DNA of 64,000 nt. It comes from Flavobacteriales bacterium. GTDB lineage: Bacteria; Bacteroidota; Bacteroidia; Flavobacteriales_F; PHOS-HE28. The position numbers and the translations under genes were made by a program. A model generated the notes under the pieces. The model saw only the letters and a list, made by a program, of their open reading frames with translations. It was not told the origin of the DNA and made no database searches. Of the stretch, positions 26,932-35,530 are shown piece by piece (the stretch's first letter is position 1; every line of letters begins with the position of its first letter). The DNA lies in assembly GCA_016716605.1 (NCBI GenBank), contig JADJWA010000001.1, positions 1,302,001 through 1,366,000 on the forward strand, given 5' to 3'.

Positions 26932-27144
26932 GGCTCTGGTTGTTTGATGAGCCAAAGGTGCCGTTGGCCTTGGCGGACAGCAATGCCCACTTAGGGTGAT
27001 ATTAGGGCATCGGCGCCCGCAGCGTCCGGTTGCGCCGTCTGGCAGGAGTCAAGCGGCCTGCGCAACATCCGATCGGGACTGACTTTCCTGCTTGCGCGTG
27101 GATACTGCCATTCAACCCCTTTCTTTGGCCCGCCCCAACCGAGC

Positions 27145-27855
27145 ATGGCCAGCACCTACAAGCGCATCCTCCTGAAGCTCTCCGGCGAGAGCCTGATGGG
27201 CGAGCGGGATTACGGCATCGACCCGCAGCGGCTCGGCCGCTATGCCGATGAGATCATCGCTGCCTCGAATCAAGGTGTCGAAATGGCCGTGGTGATCGGC
27301 GGCGGCAACATCTATCGGGGCATGCAGGCCGAAGGCAGCATCGATCGGGTGCAGGGAGATCACATGGGGATGCTGGCCACCGTGATCAACAGCCTGGCCT
27401 TGCAGAGCGCACTTGAGGCCAAAGGCCACAAGACACGGCTGATGACCGCCATCAAGATGGAGCAGATCGCCGAGCCCTTCATCCGCCGCCGTGCGGTGCG
27501 GCATTTGGAGAAAGGCCGCGTGGTGATCTTCGGAGCGGGCACGGGCAATCCTTACTTCACCACCGACACGGCGGCCAGCCTCCGCGCCATCGAGATCGAG
27601 GCCGATGTGATCCTGAAGGGCACCCGCGTGGACGGCATCTATACGGCCGATCCCGAGAAGGACAAGAGCGCCACCAAGTATGACCGCATCTCTTTCAGCG
27701 AGGTGTACGAGAAGGGCCTCAGCGTGATGGATATGACTGCTTTCACGCTGTGCAACGAGAATAAGCTCCCCATCATCGTCTTCGACATGAACAAGCCCGG
27801 CAACCTCGCGCGCCTGATCGCAGGTGAGCGGGTTGGCACCTTGGTGGAATTCTGA
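27145..27855 (+). CDS. pyrH: UMP kinase
   Basis: The 236-aa protein matches bacterial PyrH in length and motifs: KRILLKLSGESLMG, VVIGGGNIYRG, GTGNPYFTTDTAASLRA, and DGIYTADPEKDKSATKYDRI. It phosphorylates UMP to UDP in pyrimidine nucleotide synthesis. It is followed after 64 nt by frr, the common pyrH-frr pair. A separate -7 box lies in the gap before frr, so frr may also be transcribed on its own. Confidence 0.96.
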   Translation: MASTYKRILLKLSGESLMGERDYGIDPQRLGRYADEIIAASNQGVEMAVVIGGGNIYRGMQAEGSIDRVQGDHMGMLATVINSLALQSALEAKGHKTRLMTAIKMEQIAEPFIRRRAVRHLEKGRVVIFGAGTGNPYFTTDTAASLRAIEIEADVILKGTRVDGIYTADPEKDKSATKYDRISFSEVYEKGLSVMDMTAFTLCNENKLPIIVFDMNKPGNLARLIAGERVGTLVEF

Positions 27856-27859
27856 AGCA

Positions 27860-27890
27860 TTTCCGCGCCCGCAGCACGCCGCTATTTTTG
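27860..27890 (+). promoter_or_regulatory. Promoter of frr (TTTC-N19-TATTTTTG)
   Basis: TATTTTTG (27883-27890) is an exact match to the Bacteroidota -7 box TAnnTTTG. TTTC at 27860-27863 sits 19 nt upstream, the normal -33 position. The ATG of frr is 30 nt downstream. Confidence 0.6.
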
Positions 27891-27919
27891 CCAACCAGCA
27901 AGGGCCAACTCACCGCACC

Positions 27920-28480
27920 ATGATCGATACCGCTGCCGTACTGAACACCTGCGAGGACCACATGCGCAAGGCCGTGGAGCACCTCGAGCACGAACTCACC
28001 AAGATCCGCGCGGGCGCCGCCAACCCTGGTATGCTCGACACTGTTCGTGTCGATTACTACGGCCAGATGGTTCCGCTATCGCAGGTCGCGGGCATCAATA
28101 CCGGCGATGCGCGCACCCTGTTCGTGAAACCCTGGGAGAAGAAGATGATCGATGCGATCGAGAAGGCCATCATCGGCGCCAACCTCGGCTTCAATCCCAG
28201 CAACAACGGCGAGAGCGTGATCATCCACGTGCCCATGCTCACCGAAGAGCGTCGCAAGGCGTTGGTGAAGAGCGCGCATGCGGAGATGGAGCACGCCAAG
28301 GTGGGCATCCGCAGCAGCCGTCAGAAAGCCATGGAGGCCATCAAGGCCGCCAAGAAGGAGGGCCTGCCAGAGGACAACGCCAAGGACCTGGAGGGCCAGG
28401 TGGAGAAGCTTACGTCCACTTGGGGCAAGAAAGCCGAGGAACTGCTGGCCGCGAAGGAGAAGGACATCATGAAGGTCTAG
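27920..28480 (+). CDS. frr: Ribosome recycling factor
   Basis: The 186-aa product is the usual size for RRF. It has KAVEHLEHELTKIRAGAANP, VDYYGQMVPLSQVAGI, and the C-terminal DLEGQVEKLTSTWGKKAEELLAAKEKDIMKV, which belongs to the long helical domain. It releases ribosomes after termination. An ATG at 27824 in frame would overlap pyrH and place the -7 box inside the gene, so 27920 is preferred. Its stop codon overlaps the stop of the convergent radical SAM gene within CTAG. Confidence 0.95.
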   Translation: MIDTAAVLNTCEDHMRKAVEHLEHELTKIRAGAANPGMLDTVRVDYYGQMVPLSQVAGINTGDARTLFVKPWEKKMIDAIEKAIIGANLGFNPSNNGESVIIHVPMLTEERRKALVKSAHAEMEHAKVGIRSSRQKAMEAIKAAKKEGLPEDNAKDLEGQVEKLTSTWGKKAEELLAAKEKDIMKV

Positions 28481-29499
28481 GCCCACACCGGGCTCCCTTC
28501 TGAGCAATTCCTGCACATCTCAAAGCTGCTGCGTGATTGCAGCAGTGATCGCCGGAAATCGTTGTAGGCATCGCTGTGCCACAGCTCGCCGAAGCTGTGC
28601 GTGCGGAGATCACCGAGCACGTGGTGCGCGTCCTTGTCGAAGCAGCAGGGCACCACGCGGCCATCCCATGTGATCACGCAACTGTGCCACATCTTCCAGC
28701 AGTTGTCATCCAGCTTGTTCTTCACCTCCCACACGCCTGATGCGCTGCGCCGGTAGCGCGCGTACTTGTCCTGCAAGGGGATCAGCGGATGGTCGTCCTT
28801 GGGGTCGTAGATCTGCGCGGTCTTCAGCCAGAGCTCATCCACACCGAGTTCGCGCGCCAGCTTGCGCACATCGGGGATCTGGTGCTCATTCGGCTTCACT
28901 ACTAGGAACTGGAACACCACATGCGGCGTTCGGCTCTTCAGGCGGCGTTTCCAGGTGATGATGTTGCGCGTGCCTTCGATCACCTTGGCCAATTCGCCCT
29001 CGCGCCGGTACTGCGAATAGGTCTCTTGCGTGGTGCCATCGAGCGAGATGATCAGGCGTGAAAGCCCGCTGCGCACGGTGGCTTCGGCCTTGGCATCATC
29101 CAGGAAGTGCGCATTGGTGCTGGTGGCGGTGTACAGGCCCTTGTCATGGGCGTAGCGCACCATGTCGAGGAAGCCGGGGTTGATGTACGGTTCCCCTTGG
29201 AAGTAGAAGGTCAGTGCCCAGAGGTCGGGCGCGAGCTCATCGATGACGCGCGTGAAGAGGTCCTGCTTCAGATTGCCCGTGGGCCGGGTGAAGCTGCGCA
29301 GGCCGCTGGGGCATTCGGGGCAGCGCAGGTTGCAAGCAGTGGTGGGTTCGAAGCTGATGCTGAAGGGCAGGCCGCCGATACGCGGATCCTTGCTGCGCTT
29401 GGCGCGTCGGAAGCTGCTCCATAGCGCGGTGGCATTGAGCAGGCGCCGTGGCGTCGCATAGCGGCCCCATTCCAGCGCATCCTTCGCCCGCGCGATCAT
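28477..29499 (-). CDS. Radical SAM/SPASM domain protein
   Basis: The 340-aa protein has the radical SAM [4Fe-4S] motif C-x3-C-x2-C in FEPTTACNLRCPECPSGL (about residue 53 on), FYFQGEPYINP and SLDGTTQETYSQYR. The C-terminal SPASM-type cysteines are in CWKMWHSC, VVPCCFDKD and MCRNCSEG. Family members modify peptides or maturate enzymes; the substrate here is not visible, and no short precursor peptide gene was recognised nearby. The start at 29499 (MIARAKDALEWGRYATPRRL) is chosen because the longer frame runs over the divergent RND gene. The N-terminal RYATPRRLLN... segment resembles those of envelope-associated radical SAM proteins. Confidence 0.85.
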   Translation of the reverse strand: MIARAKDALEWGRYATPRRLLNATALWSSFRRAKRSKDPRIGGLPFSISFEPTTACNLRCPECPSGLRSFTRPTGNLKQDLFTRVIDELAPDLWALTFYFQGEPYINPGFLDMVRYAHDKGLYTATSTNAHFLDDAKAEATVRSGLSRLIISLDGTTQETYSQYRREGELAKVIEGTRNIITWKRRLKSRTPHVVFQFLVVKPNEHQIPDVRKLARELGVDELWLKTAQIYDPKDDHPLIPLQDKYARYRRSASGVWEVKNKLDDNCWKMWHSCVITWDGRVVPCCFDKDAHHVLGDLRTHSFGELWHSDAYNDFRRSLLQSRSSFEMCRNCSEGSPVWA

Positions 29500-29578
29500 G
29501 CGAGCAAGGTAGATCGATGGCCTAGGCCGGAAAGCGTTCCTTTGCCCGGCGCCGGAAAAGACGGGCGCCTGATCGCAA

Positions 29579-31999
29579 ATGTGGGCCTGGCTCAGCAGCC
29601 GAATCCTCCGCAACCGCAACGGCATCCTCGTGGTGCTCGGCCTGATCACGCTCTTCCTGGGCTGGAACATCCAGTACGCCAAGATGTACTATCGCTACGG
29701 CGGCATCCTGCCCAAGAGCGACAGCGCGTACGTGCAGTATGAGCGCCTGCTGAGCCGCTTCAGCGAGGATGGCAACGTGATCGTGCTGGCCCTCGATGAC
29801 CCGCGGCTCGCCGAATTGGAGCATTACCGCGCCTGGTGGCAACTGGGCACCGACCTGAAAGCGCAGCCCGGCGTCGATTCCGTGTTCTCCGAGGCGCACC
29901 TCTTCAACCTGCTGCGCGACGACAGCCTCAAGCGCTTCCGCCTGCAGGCCATTGCGCCGGAACCGCCGGACAGCCAGGCCCAGGTTGACAGCCTGCGGGC
30001 GCTGGTGCGGACGCTGAGGTTCTACGAAGGACTGATCTACGACACGGCCCATACGAGCCTGATGATGGTCTTCGTGAACGCCGAGCGCTTCAACAGCGAG
30101 CAGCGCGGCGACATGGTGGACCTGATTGATGCGCGCGTGAAGCAGTTCGAGGCTGGGGGCTTCAAGGTGCGGCGCAGCGGCCTGCCCTATATCCGCACGG
30201 TGGTCACCGGCCTAACCAAGGCGGAGCTGAGGCTCTTCACCGGCGCCATGCTCGCGGTGGTGGCGGCGCTGCTGCTGCTCTTCTTCAAGAGCTGGCGCGT
30301 GATGCTCGTTTGCCTCACCGTGGTGGCGGTGGCCGTGGTGTGGGCTTTGGGCAGCATCGGGCTGCTGGGCTATCCGATCACCATCGTGATGGCGGTGATC
30401 CCGCCGCTGATCGTGGTGATCGGCATCCCCAACTGCATCTTCCTCATCAATAAGTACCATCAGGAGTATGTGGCCCACCGCAACCGCGTGAAGGCGCTTG
30501 GCCGCGTGGTGTACCGCGTGGGGCGCGCATCATTCATGACCAACACCACCACGGCGGTGGGCTTCGCCTCCTTCGTGCTCACCTACAGCGATACGCTGCG
30601 GCAATTCGGCGTGGTGGCCTCGTTGAACATCATGGCCGTGTTCGCGCTCAGCCTGCTGCTGGTGCCCATCCTCTTCAGCTTCCAGGGCGAGCCCAAGGAC
30701 CGGCACCTGGCCCACCTCGATCGCCGATGGGTGAACCGCGCTACGTCGGGACTCGAGCGACTGGTGCTGCATCATCGCCCGGCAGTGTACACGGTGACCA
30801 TCGCCATCGCCATCGTCGGGCTCTTCGGCGTCTCACGCCTGCGCAGCGACACCCGCGTGGTCGATGACCTTCCGAAGCACCATGCGATCATGCAGGACAT
30901 GCGCTTCCTCGAGGAGCGCTTCGGCGGCGTGATGCCCTTGGAGGTGATGGTGGATACGCGCAAGAAGGGCGCCGCGCTGAAAGAGGCCAACCTGAAGCGC
31001 TTGTCGCGGCTGCAGGATTCCCTGGCCACGCACCCGGAGCTCTCCCGTTCACTATCCGTGGCCGATGCCGTGAAGTTCATCAAGCAATCGTTCTATGGCG
31101 GCGATCCCGACCGGTACGCACTGATCGGCGGAACGGAGAAGACCTTCATCCTGCCCTATCTGGAGCCGGCTGCTGAGCAAGGCGGCGTGGCGCGCGGCTT
31201 CATCGATGCCGACAAGCAGACAACGCGCCTCACCGTGCAGGTGGCCGACATAGGCACCACGCGCATGGATCCGTTGCTGAAGGAGCTGCGCGCGCAAGTC
31301 GATTCCGTTTTCACCTCGGACCAGTTCGACGCGGTGATCACCGGCACCAGCGTGGTGTTCCTCGAGGGCAGCAAGTACATGGTGAAGAACCTCGCCATCT
31401 CGCTGGCCATGGCTGTGGCCATCATTGCCCTGCTGATGGCCATGCTGCTGGGATCGGCGCGCATGATGCTGATCTCGCTCGTGCCGAACATGGTCCCGCT
31501 GGTGGCCACGGCGGGCCTCATGGGCTTCATGGATATACCCGTCAAGCCCAGCACCATCCTCGTGTTCAGCGTGGCCTTCGGGATCGCTGTGGATGATGCC
31601 ATCCATTACCTCGCGCGCTACCGCATGGCCATGCGCACCGGCGCCACGACCATCCGCGAAGCCGCCATCGCCGCCTTGCACGAGGCTGGCGTGAGCATGA
31701 TGTACACCAGCATCGTGCTCTTCTGCGGCTTCAGCCTCTTCAGCTTCTCGGAGTTCGGCGGCACGCGCGCCCTGGGACTGCTGGTCTCCTTCACCCTGCT
31801 CGTGGCCATGCTCACCAACCTTATCATCCTCCCGGCGCTGCTGCTCAGCTTCGAGAAGAGCATCGCCGTGCGAAGCCTCAGCGAACCGCTGCTCGACATC
31901 CTGGACGAGGATTCGGACATCGATGTCGCCGAGCTGCAGATCGAAGGCGAAGCCTCTGCTGCCCGGAAGAGCACCATCATCACGGACGAATCGAATTGA
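29579..31999 (+). CDS. RND superfamily (MMPL/SSD-type) exporter
   Basis: The 806-aa protein has about 12 membrane segments in two halves. The first helix is followed by a large periplasmic domain (about residues 40-220). Then come five helices with VVIGIPNCIFLINKYHQEY, a second periplasmic domain, and five helices with FGIAVDDAIHYLARYRMAM, the Asp pair typical of proton-driven RND/MMPL transporters. The ATG at 29579 begins MWAWLSSRILRNRNGILVVLG. It is followed after 1 nt by rfbA. Substrates of such single-subunit exporters are often lipids or lipid-like molecules; here that is inference from family and from the polyprenyl and sugar nucleotide genes behind it. Confidence 0.88.
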   Translation: MWAWLSSRILRNRNGILVVLGLITLFLGWNIQYAKMYYRYGGILPKSDSAYVQYERLLSRFSEDGNVIVLALDDPRLAELEHYRAWWQLGTDLKAQPGVDSVFSEAHLFNLLRDDSLKRFRLQAIAPEPPDSQAQVDSLRALVRTLRFYEGLIYDTAHTSLMMVFVNAERFNSEQRGDMVDLIDARVKQFEAGGFKVRRSGLPYIRTVVTGLTKAELRLFTGAMLAVVAALLLLFFKSWRVMLVCLTVVAVAVVWALGSIGLLGYPITIVMAVIPPLIVVIGIPNCIFLINKYHQEYVAHRNRVKALGRVVYRVGRASFMTNTTTAVGFASFVLTYSDTLRQFGVVASLNIMAVFALSLLLVPILFSFQGEPKDRHLAHLDRRWVNRATSGLERLVLHHRPAVYTVTIAIAIVGLFGVSRLRSDTRVVDDLPKHHAIMQDMRFLEERFGGVMPLEVMVDTRKKGAALKEANLKRLSRLQDSLATHPELSRSLSVADAVKFIKQSFYGGDPDRYALIGGTEKTFILPYLEPAAEQGGVARGFIDADKQTTRLTVQVADIGTTRMDPLLKELRAQVDSVFTSDQFDAVITGTSVVFLEGSKYMVKNLAISLAMAVAIIALLMAMLLGSARMMLISLVPNMVPLVATAGLMGFMDIPVKPSTILVFSVAFGIAVDDAIHYLARYRMAMRTGATTIREAAIAALHEAGVSMMYTSIVLFCGFSLFSFSEFGGTRALGLLVSFTLLVAMLTNLIILPALLLSFEKSIAVRSLSEPLLDILDEDSDIDVAELQIEGEASAARKSTIITDESN

Positions 32000-32000
32000 C

Positions 32001-32864
32001 ATGAAAGGGATCATCCTCGCCGGAGGCTCCGGCACACGCCTGCATCCCCTCACGCTCGCGGTGAGCAAGCAGCTCATGCCGGTCTACGACAAGCCGATGA
32101 TCTACTATCCGCTGAGCACGCTCATGGCCGCGGGGATACGCGAGATCCTGCTGATCAGCACGCCGCACGACCTGCCCCACTTCCGCAAGCTCCTGGGCGA
32201 TGGCTCTGCGATGGGATGCGTGTTCACATATGCCGAGCAGGCCGTCCCGAACGGATTGGCGCAGGCCTTCGTGATCGGGCGCGAGCACGTGGGAAGCGAC
32301 CCCGTGGCGCTCATCCTCGGTGATAACATCTTCTATGGCGGCGGCTTGGGCCGCATGCTCAGCCGCCACACCACGCCCGACGGCGGATTGGTGTTCGCCT
32401 ACCATGTGAGCGACCCCGAACGCTATGGCGTGGTGGACTTCGACACCGATGGCAAGGTGCTCAGCATCGAAGAGAAGCCGGCGAAGCCCAAGAGCAACTA
32501 CGCCGTGCCGGGCCTCTATTTCTACGACAACAGCGTGCTCGACATCGCCCGGGACCTGAAGCCCAGCGCGCGCGGCGAGTACGAGATCACCGACGTGAAC
32601 AAGGAGTACCTGCGGCGCGGCAAGCTGCGCGTGGAGCTCCTCGATCGCGGCACGGCTTGGCTCGACACGGGAACCTTCGCCTCGCTGATGCAGGCCGGGC
32701 AATTCGTGCAGGTGATCGAGGAGCGGCAGGGGTTGCGCATCGGCTGCATCGAGGAGGTGGCCTGGAAGAAGGGATGGATCACCGACGAACAATTGGAGGC
32801 GCTCGCGCGTCCGCTCACGAAGAGCGGCTACGGGCAGTATCTGCTCTCGTTGCTGAAGCGCTGA
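32001..32864 (+). CDS. rfbA: Glucose-1-phosphate thymidylyltransferase
   Basis: The 287-aa protein is full length for RfbA. It has MKGIILAGGSGTRLHPLT, KQLMPVYDKPMIYYPLSTLM, LILGDNIFYGGGL, VVDFDTDGKVLSIEEKP and GTAWLDTGTFASLMQAGQFV. It makes dTDP-glucose, the first step to dTDP-rhamnose or other 6-deoxyhexoses. It starts 1 nt after the exporter stop; the polyprenyl synthetase start is 2 nt behind its stop. The other rfb genes (B, C, D) are not in the window. Confidence 0.95.
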   Translation: MKGIILAGGSGTRLHPLTLAVSKQLMPVYDKPMIYYPLSTLMAAGIREILLISTPHDLPHFRKLLGDGSAMGCVFTYAEQAVPNGLAQAFVIGREHVGSDPVALILGDNIFYGGGLGRMLSRHTTPDGGLVFAYHVSDPERYGVVDFDTDGKVLSIEEKPAKPKSNYAVPGLYFYDNSVLDIARDLKPSARGEYEITDVNKEYLRRGKLRVELLDRGTAWLDTGTFASLMQAGQFVQVIEERQGLRIGCIEEVAWKKGWITDEQLEALARPLTKSGYGQYLLSLLKR

Positions 32865-32866
32865 TC

Positions 32867-33820
32867 ATGCGTACCATTGAGGAGCACCGCGCGGCCGTTG
32901 AGGCGCGCATCGCGCAATGGTGCGGCGCCTTGCCGAAGGGCGCTCTCTATGCGCCCATGGATTACCTGCTGCACCTGCCTGCGAAACGCGTGCGGCCCGT
33001 GGCCACGCTCATGGCCTGCGAGCTCTTCGGCGGCGACCCGGATGCCGCCCTCGATGCCGCCCTCGGAATCGAGCTCTTCCACAACTTCACCCTGATGCAC
33101 GATGACATCATGGATGCATCGCCCATCCGGCGCGGGCAGCCCACCGTGCATGTGCGCTGGGGCGCGAACATGGCCATCCTCAGTGGCGATGCCATGCTCG
33201 TGAAGGCCTACCAGTGCATGGGTGCCGACGCGCGAGCACTTGCGGCATTCAATTCATGCGCGCTGCAGGTGTGCGAAGGCCAGGAGCTCGACATGGCGTT
33301 TGAGAAGGCGAGCTCCGTGACCGCCGAACAGTACATGGGCATGATCCGCCGGAAGACGGCCGTGCTGCTGGCGGGCGCGTTGGAGATCGGCGGCATCAAG
33401 GCGGGCTCCAGCGAGCAGCAGCAGCGTATGATCGGTCGCTTCGGCGAGCAGCTCGGCCTGGCCTTCCAGTTGCGCGATGATCACATCGATGCATTCGGTG
33501 ACCCGGGGGTCACTGGCAAGCAGCGCGGCGGCGACCTGCGTGCGGGCAAGAAGACCTGGCTGCTGATCCGCGGACTGGAGCTGGAGCGCGCGCATGGCGG
33601 CGGCGCGCTCACCACGGCTCTCGGCCAATTGAGCATCGCACGCGATGTGGGCGCCATGGTGGAAGCGCTCATCGCCCTTGGCGTGCGTGAGGAATCCGAT
33701 GCCCTGATCCGCGCGACGGAACAGGAGGCCATGGATGCGCTCGATAGCGTGGCCGTGGCTGACGAACGAAAGGCTCCCCTGCGGAAGCTCGCCATGGGCT
33801 TGATGGGCAGGAAGAGCTAG
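32867..33820 (+). CDS. Polyprenyl (isoprenyl diphosphate) synthetase
   Basis: The 317-aa enzyme has both aspartate-rich motifs: DDIMD at about residues 79-83 in LMHDDIMDASPIRRGQPTVH, and DDHID at about 204-208. It condenses IPP with allylic diphosphates; chain length cannot be read with confidence, though farnesyl/geranylgeranyl size is usual for this length. The start (MRTIEEHRAAVEARIAQW) is 2 nt after rfbA. The last 39 codons have a second, diverged copy 930 nt downstream. The stretch 33705-33743 matches 34753-34791 at 37 of 39 bases, so the 3' end of this gene may have been replaced by an insertion. Confidence 0.9.
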   Translation: MRTIEEHRAAVEARIAQWCGALPKGALYAPMDYLLHLPAKRVRPVATLMACELFGGDPDAALDAALGIELFHNFTLMHDDIMDASPIRRGQPTVHVRWGANMAILSGDAMLVKAYQCMGADARALAAFNSCALQVCEGQELDMAFEKASSVTAEQYMGMIRRKTAVLLAGALEIGGIKAGSSEQQQRMIGRFGEQLGLAFQLRDDHIDAFGDPGVTGKQRGGDLRAGKKTWLLIRGLELERAHGGGALTTALGQLSIARDVGAMVEALIALGVREESDALIRATEQEAMDALDSVAVADERKAPLRKLAMGLMGRKS

Positions 33821-33831
33821 ATAGCCTTTGG

Positions 33832-33855
33832 AGTGTTTACTTAGCCGTAAACACT
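33832..33855 (+). terminator. Perfect 9-bp inverted repeat between polyprenyl synthetase and the lipoprotein gene
   Basis: AGTGTTTAC (33832-33840) and GTAAACACT (33847-33855) pair perfectly around the 6-nt loop TTAGCC. No T-run follows. It could be a transcription terminator for the rfbA/polyprenyl operon, an operator next to the lipoprotein ATG at 33862, or part of an insertion junction. Confidence 0.4.
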
Positions 33856-33861
33856 AATACC

Positions 33862-34713
33862 ATGGTCCCTGTTCTGAAAGTCGCCTCGATATGCATCTGC
33901 GTTCTGTTTACCGCAAGCTGCGCTCGACAGGGGATTCAAGTATTCTACACAGCCAACGATCAATTGGAGCTAAAGGATGACCAATGGCTACATGAGAATG
34001 ATTCCGTGGCCGTCTTGTACAACTTCTATGGTTCTGGAGGATCCATGTCCTTCGTGATCTTCAATAAATCCAATAAACCTCTGTTCATCAACTGGAAGAA
34101 TTCTGCGCTCATTCTCAATGGCCAGAAAATGCAATATTGGTCGGATGCTGTTGAATTCTCCGGGAGTGCAACAACCAAGTCGACTTCATCGACTCGTACA
34201 GTGATGGATTTCGATTGGGCATGGGTGACGCAATCAAGAGCTTCGAGCTCAATAGCGAGCGTCACGACAGGTTCGATGGTTAGGAACGAAATGATCTCTT
34301 CACTTCCGCCTCAATCATACATTGGTTTGAAGAAGTACAGGCTGATACCGGAGCTCCTTGACTTTTCGGGAAGCAGTGTGGTTGAGATTGAGGTTAGCAA
34401 ACCAGATAGGCCTGCTGCAAAAGAGCAAATCCTACAGATGACTTTTTCAAAGCAGAATTCCCCCGCTCTGTTTCGGAACTTCCTACAGCTCTCTTTTTCA
34501 GAGGAGATGAAGGACGTATTCTATATTGATGATGAGTTTTGGGTGAACCAGGCGCATGACATGAGATACCGCCAGTTCCAAGGTAAAATGACGCCGGGAC
34601 AATCTGCAGGGGAGAGAATTTACTCAATGCCCTACAAGAAGCGATCATCATTCTATTGGCGGTACGTTGGAGGTGATCGAGGATTCGAACCGAAACCTGT
34701 CGGCGAAAACTGA
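33862..34713 (+). CDS. AT-rich lipoprotein of unknown function, possibly acquired
   Basis: The 283-aa product starts MVPVLKVASICICVLFTASCARQG, a lipoprotein signal with Cys20 as likely lipidated residue. The mature part shows beta-rich stretches (MSFVIFNKSNKPLFINWKN) and a serine/threonine-rich segment near residues 100-140 (STSSTRT; SRASSSIASVTTGSM). No family was recognised. Its codon use is far less GC-biased than that of neighbours, in line with transfer. The last residues (GGDRGFEPKPVGEN) resemble read-through of tRNA-like DNA, so the true 3' end may have been altered at the insertion junction. Confidence 0.7.
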   Translation: MVPVLKVASICICVLFTASCARQGIQVFYTANDQLELKDDQWLHENDSVAVLYNFYGSGGSMSFVIFNKSNKPLFINWKNSALILNGQKMQYWSDAVEFSGSATTKSTSSTRTVMDFDWAWVTQSRASSSIASVTTGSMVRNEMISSLPPQSYIGLKKYRLIPELLDFSGSSVVEIEVSKPDRPAAKEQILQMTFSKQNSPALFRNFLQLSFSEEMKDVFYIDDEFWVNQAHDMRYRQFQGKMTPGQSAGERIYSMPYKKRSSFYWRYVGGDRGFEPKPVGEN

Positions 34714-34728
34714 TTGTCCATTACTCGG

Positions 34729-34868
34729 GTCTGTGCAAGGAGTCCGGCTCTTTGATCCACGCGACGGAACAAGAGGCCATGGATGCGCTCGGTTCAATCG
34801 CTGTTGCTGAGGACCGAATGCAGCCCTTGCGCGCATTGGCCCTGGCCCTGATGGGGCGCCAGCGCTGA
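34729..34868 (+). pseudogene. 3'-end remnant of a polyprenyl synthetase gene
   Basis: Read in the right frame it encodes LCKESGSLIHATEQEAMDAL, then a tail ending LALALMGRQR and TGA at 34866-34868. This parallels the last part of the intact gene (EESDALIRATEQEAMDAL, then a tail ending LAMGLMGRKS). There is no start codon or upstream part. The remnant is followed after 8 nt by the convergent gene at 34877, as an undisturbed gene end would be, which suggests it is the original 3' end pushed downstream by the insert. Confidence 0.75.
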
Positions 34869-34876
34869 GCGGTCGT

Positions 34877-35503
34877 TCAGAGCTCGGTGCCGTAGCGGAC
34901 GATGCTCATGATCGTGAGCAACGCCGCGAACACCCCGATCAGCAGCGCGGCCATGGCGAAGCCCTTGCCGGCCTGCTCGCGCCTGCGGATGCGCGCGATG
35001 CTCCAGCCGGCGAGGATCAAGGTGAGCGCGATGGCTCCGATGAGCAGCCAGAGGTTGGTGCCGAAGCCCAGCGCGATGGTGCCCAGGCCGGAGGCGAATG
35101 CAGGCACGGCCAGAGCATTCCATTTCTTGCGGGGCATGATGTTCCCATCCTCTTCCTGCTGGTCGATGGGCGTGAGCCCGGTGGTTGCATCGGGTATGGC
35201 CGCGCTCGGATCGCCTTCATCGTTGGCGTGCGCTTCAACCCGCGCAGCGATGAAAGCAATGGCCGGTAATGCAGCGGCCGCGATGGGAGTCCGTTCTTCA
35301 ACCATGCCTGCAAGGACCGAAGGATCCAAACTGCGGGCTTCCAGATCGCGGATGCGAGTCCTCGGTTCCGATCGCCGGGCCTTCAGATCGATGTGCCAGC
35401 CGGTCATGTGCCTGCGGTGCTGCAGTCGCCGCTCTTGAACGGTGCTGCGCGAGCTGCTGCAGGCCATGAGCAGGAGCACCGGGATGAGCAGGACCGTGCG
35501 CAT
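34877..35503 (-). CDS. Lipoprotein-like membrane protein of unknown function
   Basis: The 208-aa protein begins MRTVLLIPVLLLMACSSSRS, a lipoprotein signal (LMAC). A charged linker follows, then three hydrophobic segments at the C-terminus (about residues 130-205) with a basic RIRRREQAGKG loop, resembling DUF4190-type membrane regions. No function is evident. TACATTCG is only 4 nt before the ATG. It lies between the polyprenyl remnant and the TonB receptor-like gene. Confidence 0.6.
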   Translation of the reverse strand: MRTVLLIPVLLLMACSSSRSTVQERRLQHRRHMTGWHIDLKARRSEPRTRIRDLEARSLDPSVLAGMVEERTPIAAAALPAIAFIAARVEAHANDEGDPSAAIPDATTGLTPIDQQEEDGNIMPRKKWNALAVPAFASGLGTIALGFGTNLWLLIGAIALTLILAGWSIARIRRREQAGKGFAMAALLIGVFAALLTIMSIVRYGTEL

Positions 35504-35507
35504 GCAG

Positions 35508-35515
35508 CGAATGTA
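35508..35515 (-). promoter_or_regulatory. -7 box 4 nt from the start of the DUF4190-like gene
   Basis: TACATTCG on the minus strand is separated from ATG 35503 by 4 nt. This is the closest case of the short box-to-start spacing found repeatedly in this window. Confidence 0.45.
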
Positions 35516-35530
35516 CCCGGCCGAAGCGGC

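Larger units (their letters stand above)
33821..34728 (+). mobile_element. AT-rich insert behind the polyprenyl synthetase gene (putative integrated cassette)
   Basis: Between the polyprenyl synthetase stop and a remnant of the same gene's 3' end lies a stretch clearly richer in A and T than anything around it. It holds a single lipoprotein gene. No integrase, transposase or terminal inverted repeats were seen, so it may be a passively acquired block. The flanking copies of the gene end (33705-33820 and 34753-34868) suggest the insertion happened within that gene and restored a reading frame. Confidence 0.4.

Noticed and set aside
33832..33855. Inverted repeat as an integron attC site
   Set aside because: The arms lack the RYYYAAC/GTTRRRY core sites, no integrase is nearby, and only one such site is seen. 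A terminator or operator is simpler.
34664..34713. tRNA-like T-arm (GGATTCGAACC on the plus strand) at the end of the AT-rich lipoprotein gene, possibly a tRNA fragment or attachment site
   Set aside because: The T-arm stem does not pair properly and no D-arm, anticodon arm or matching acceptor stem can be drawn. Only the short T-loop-like string is present.
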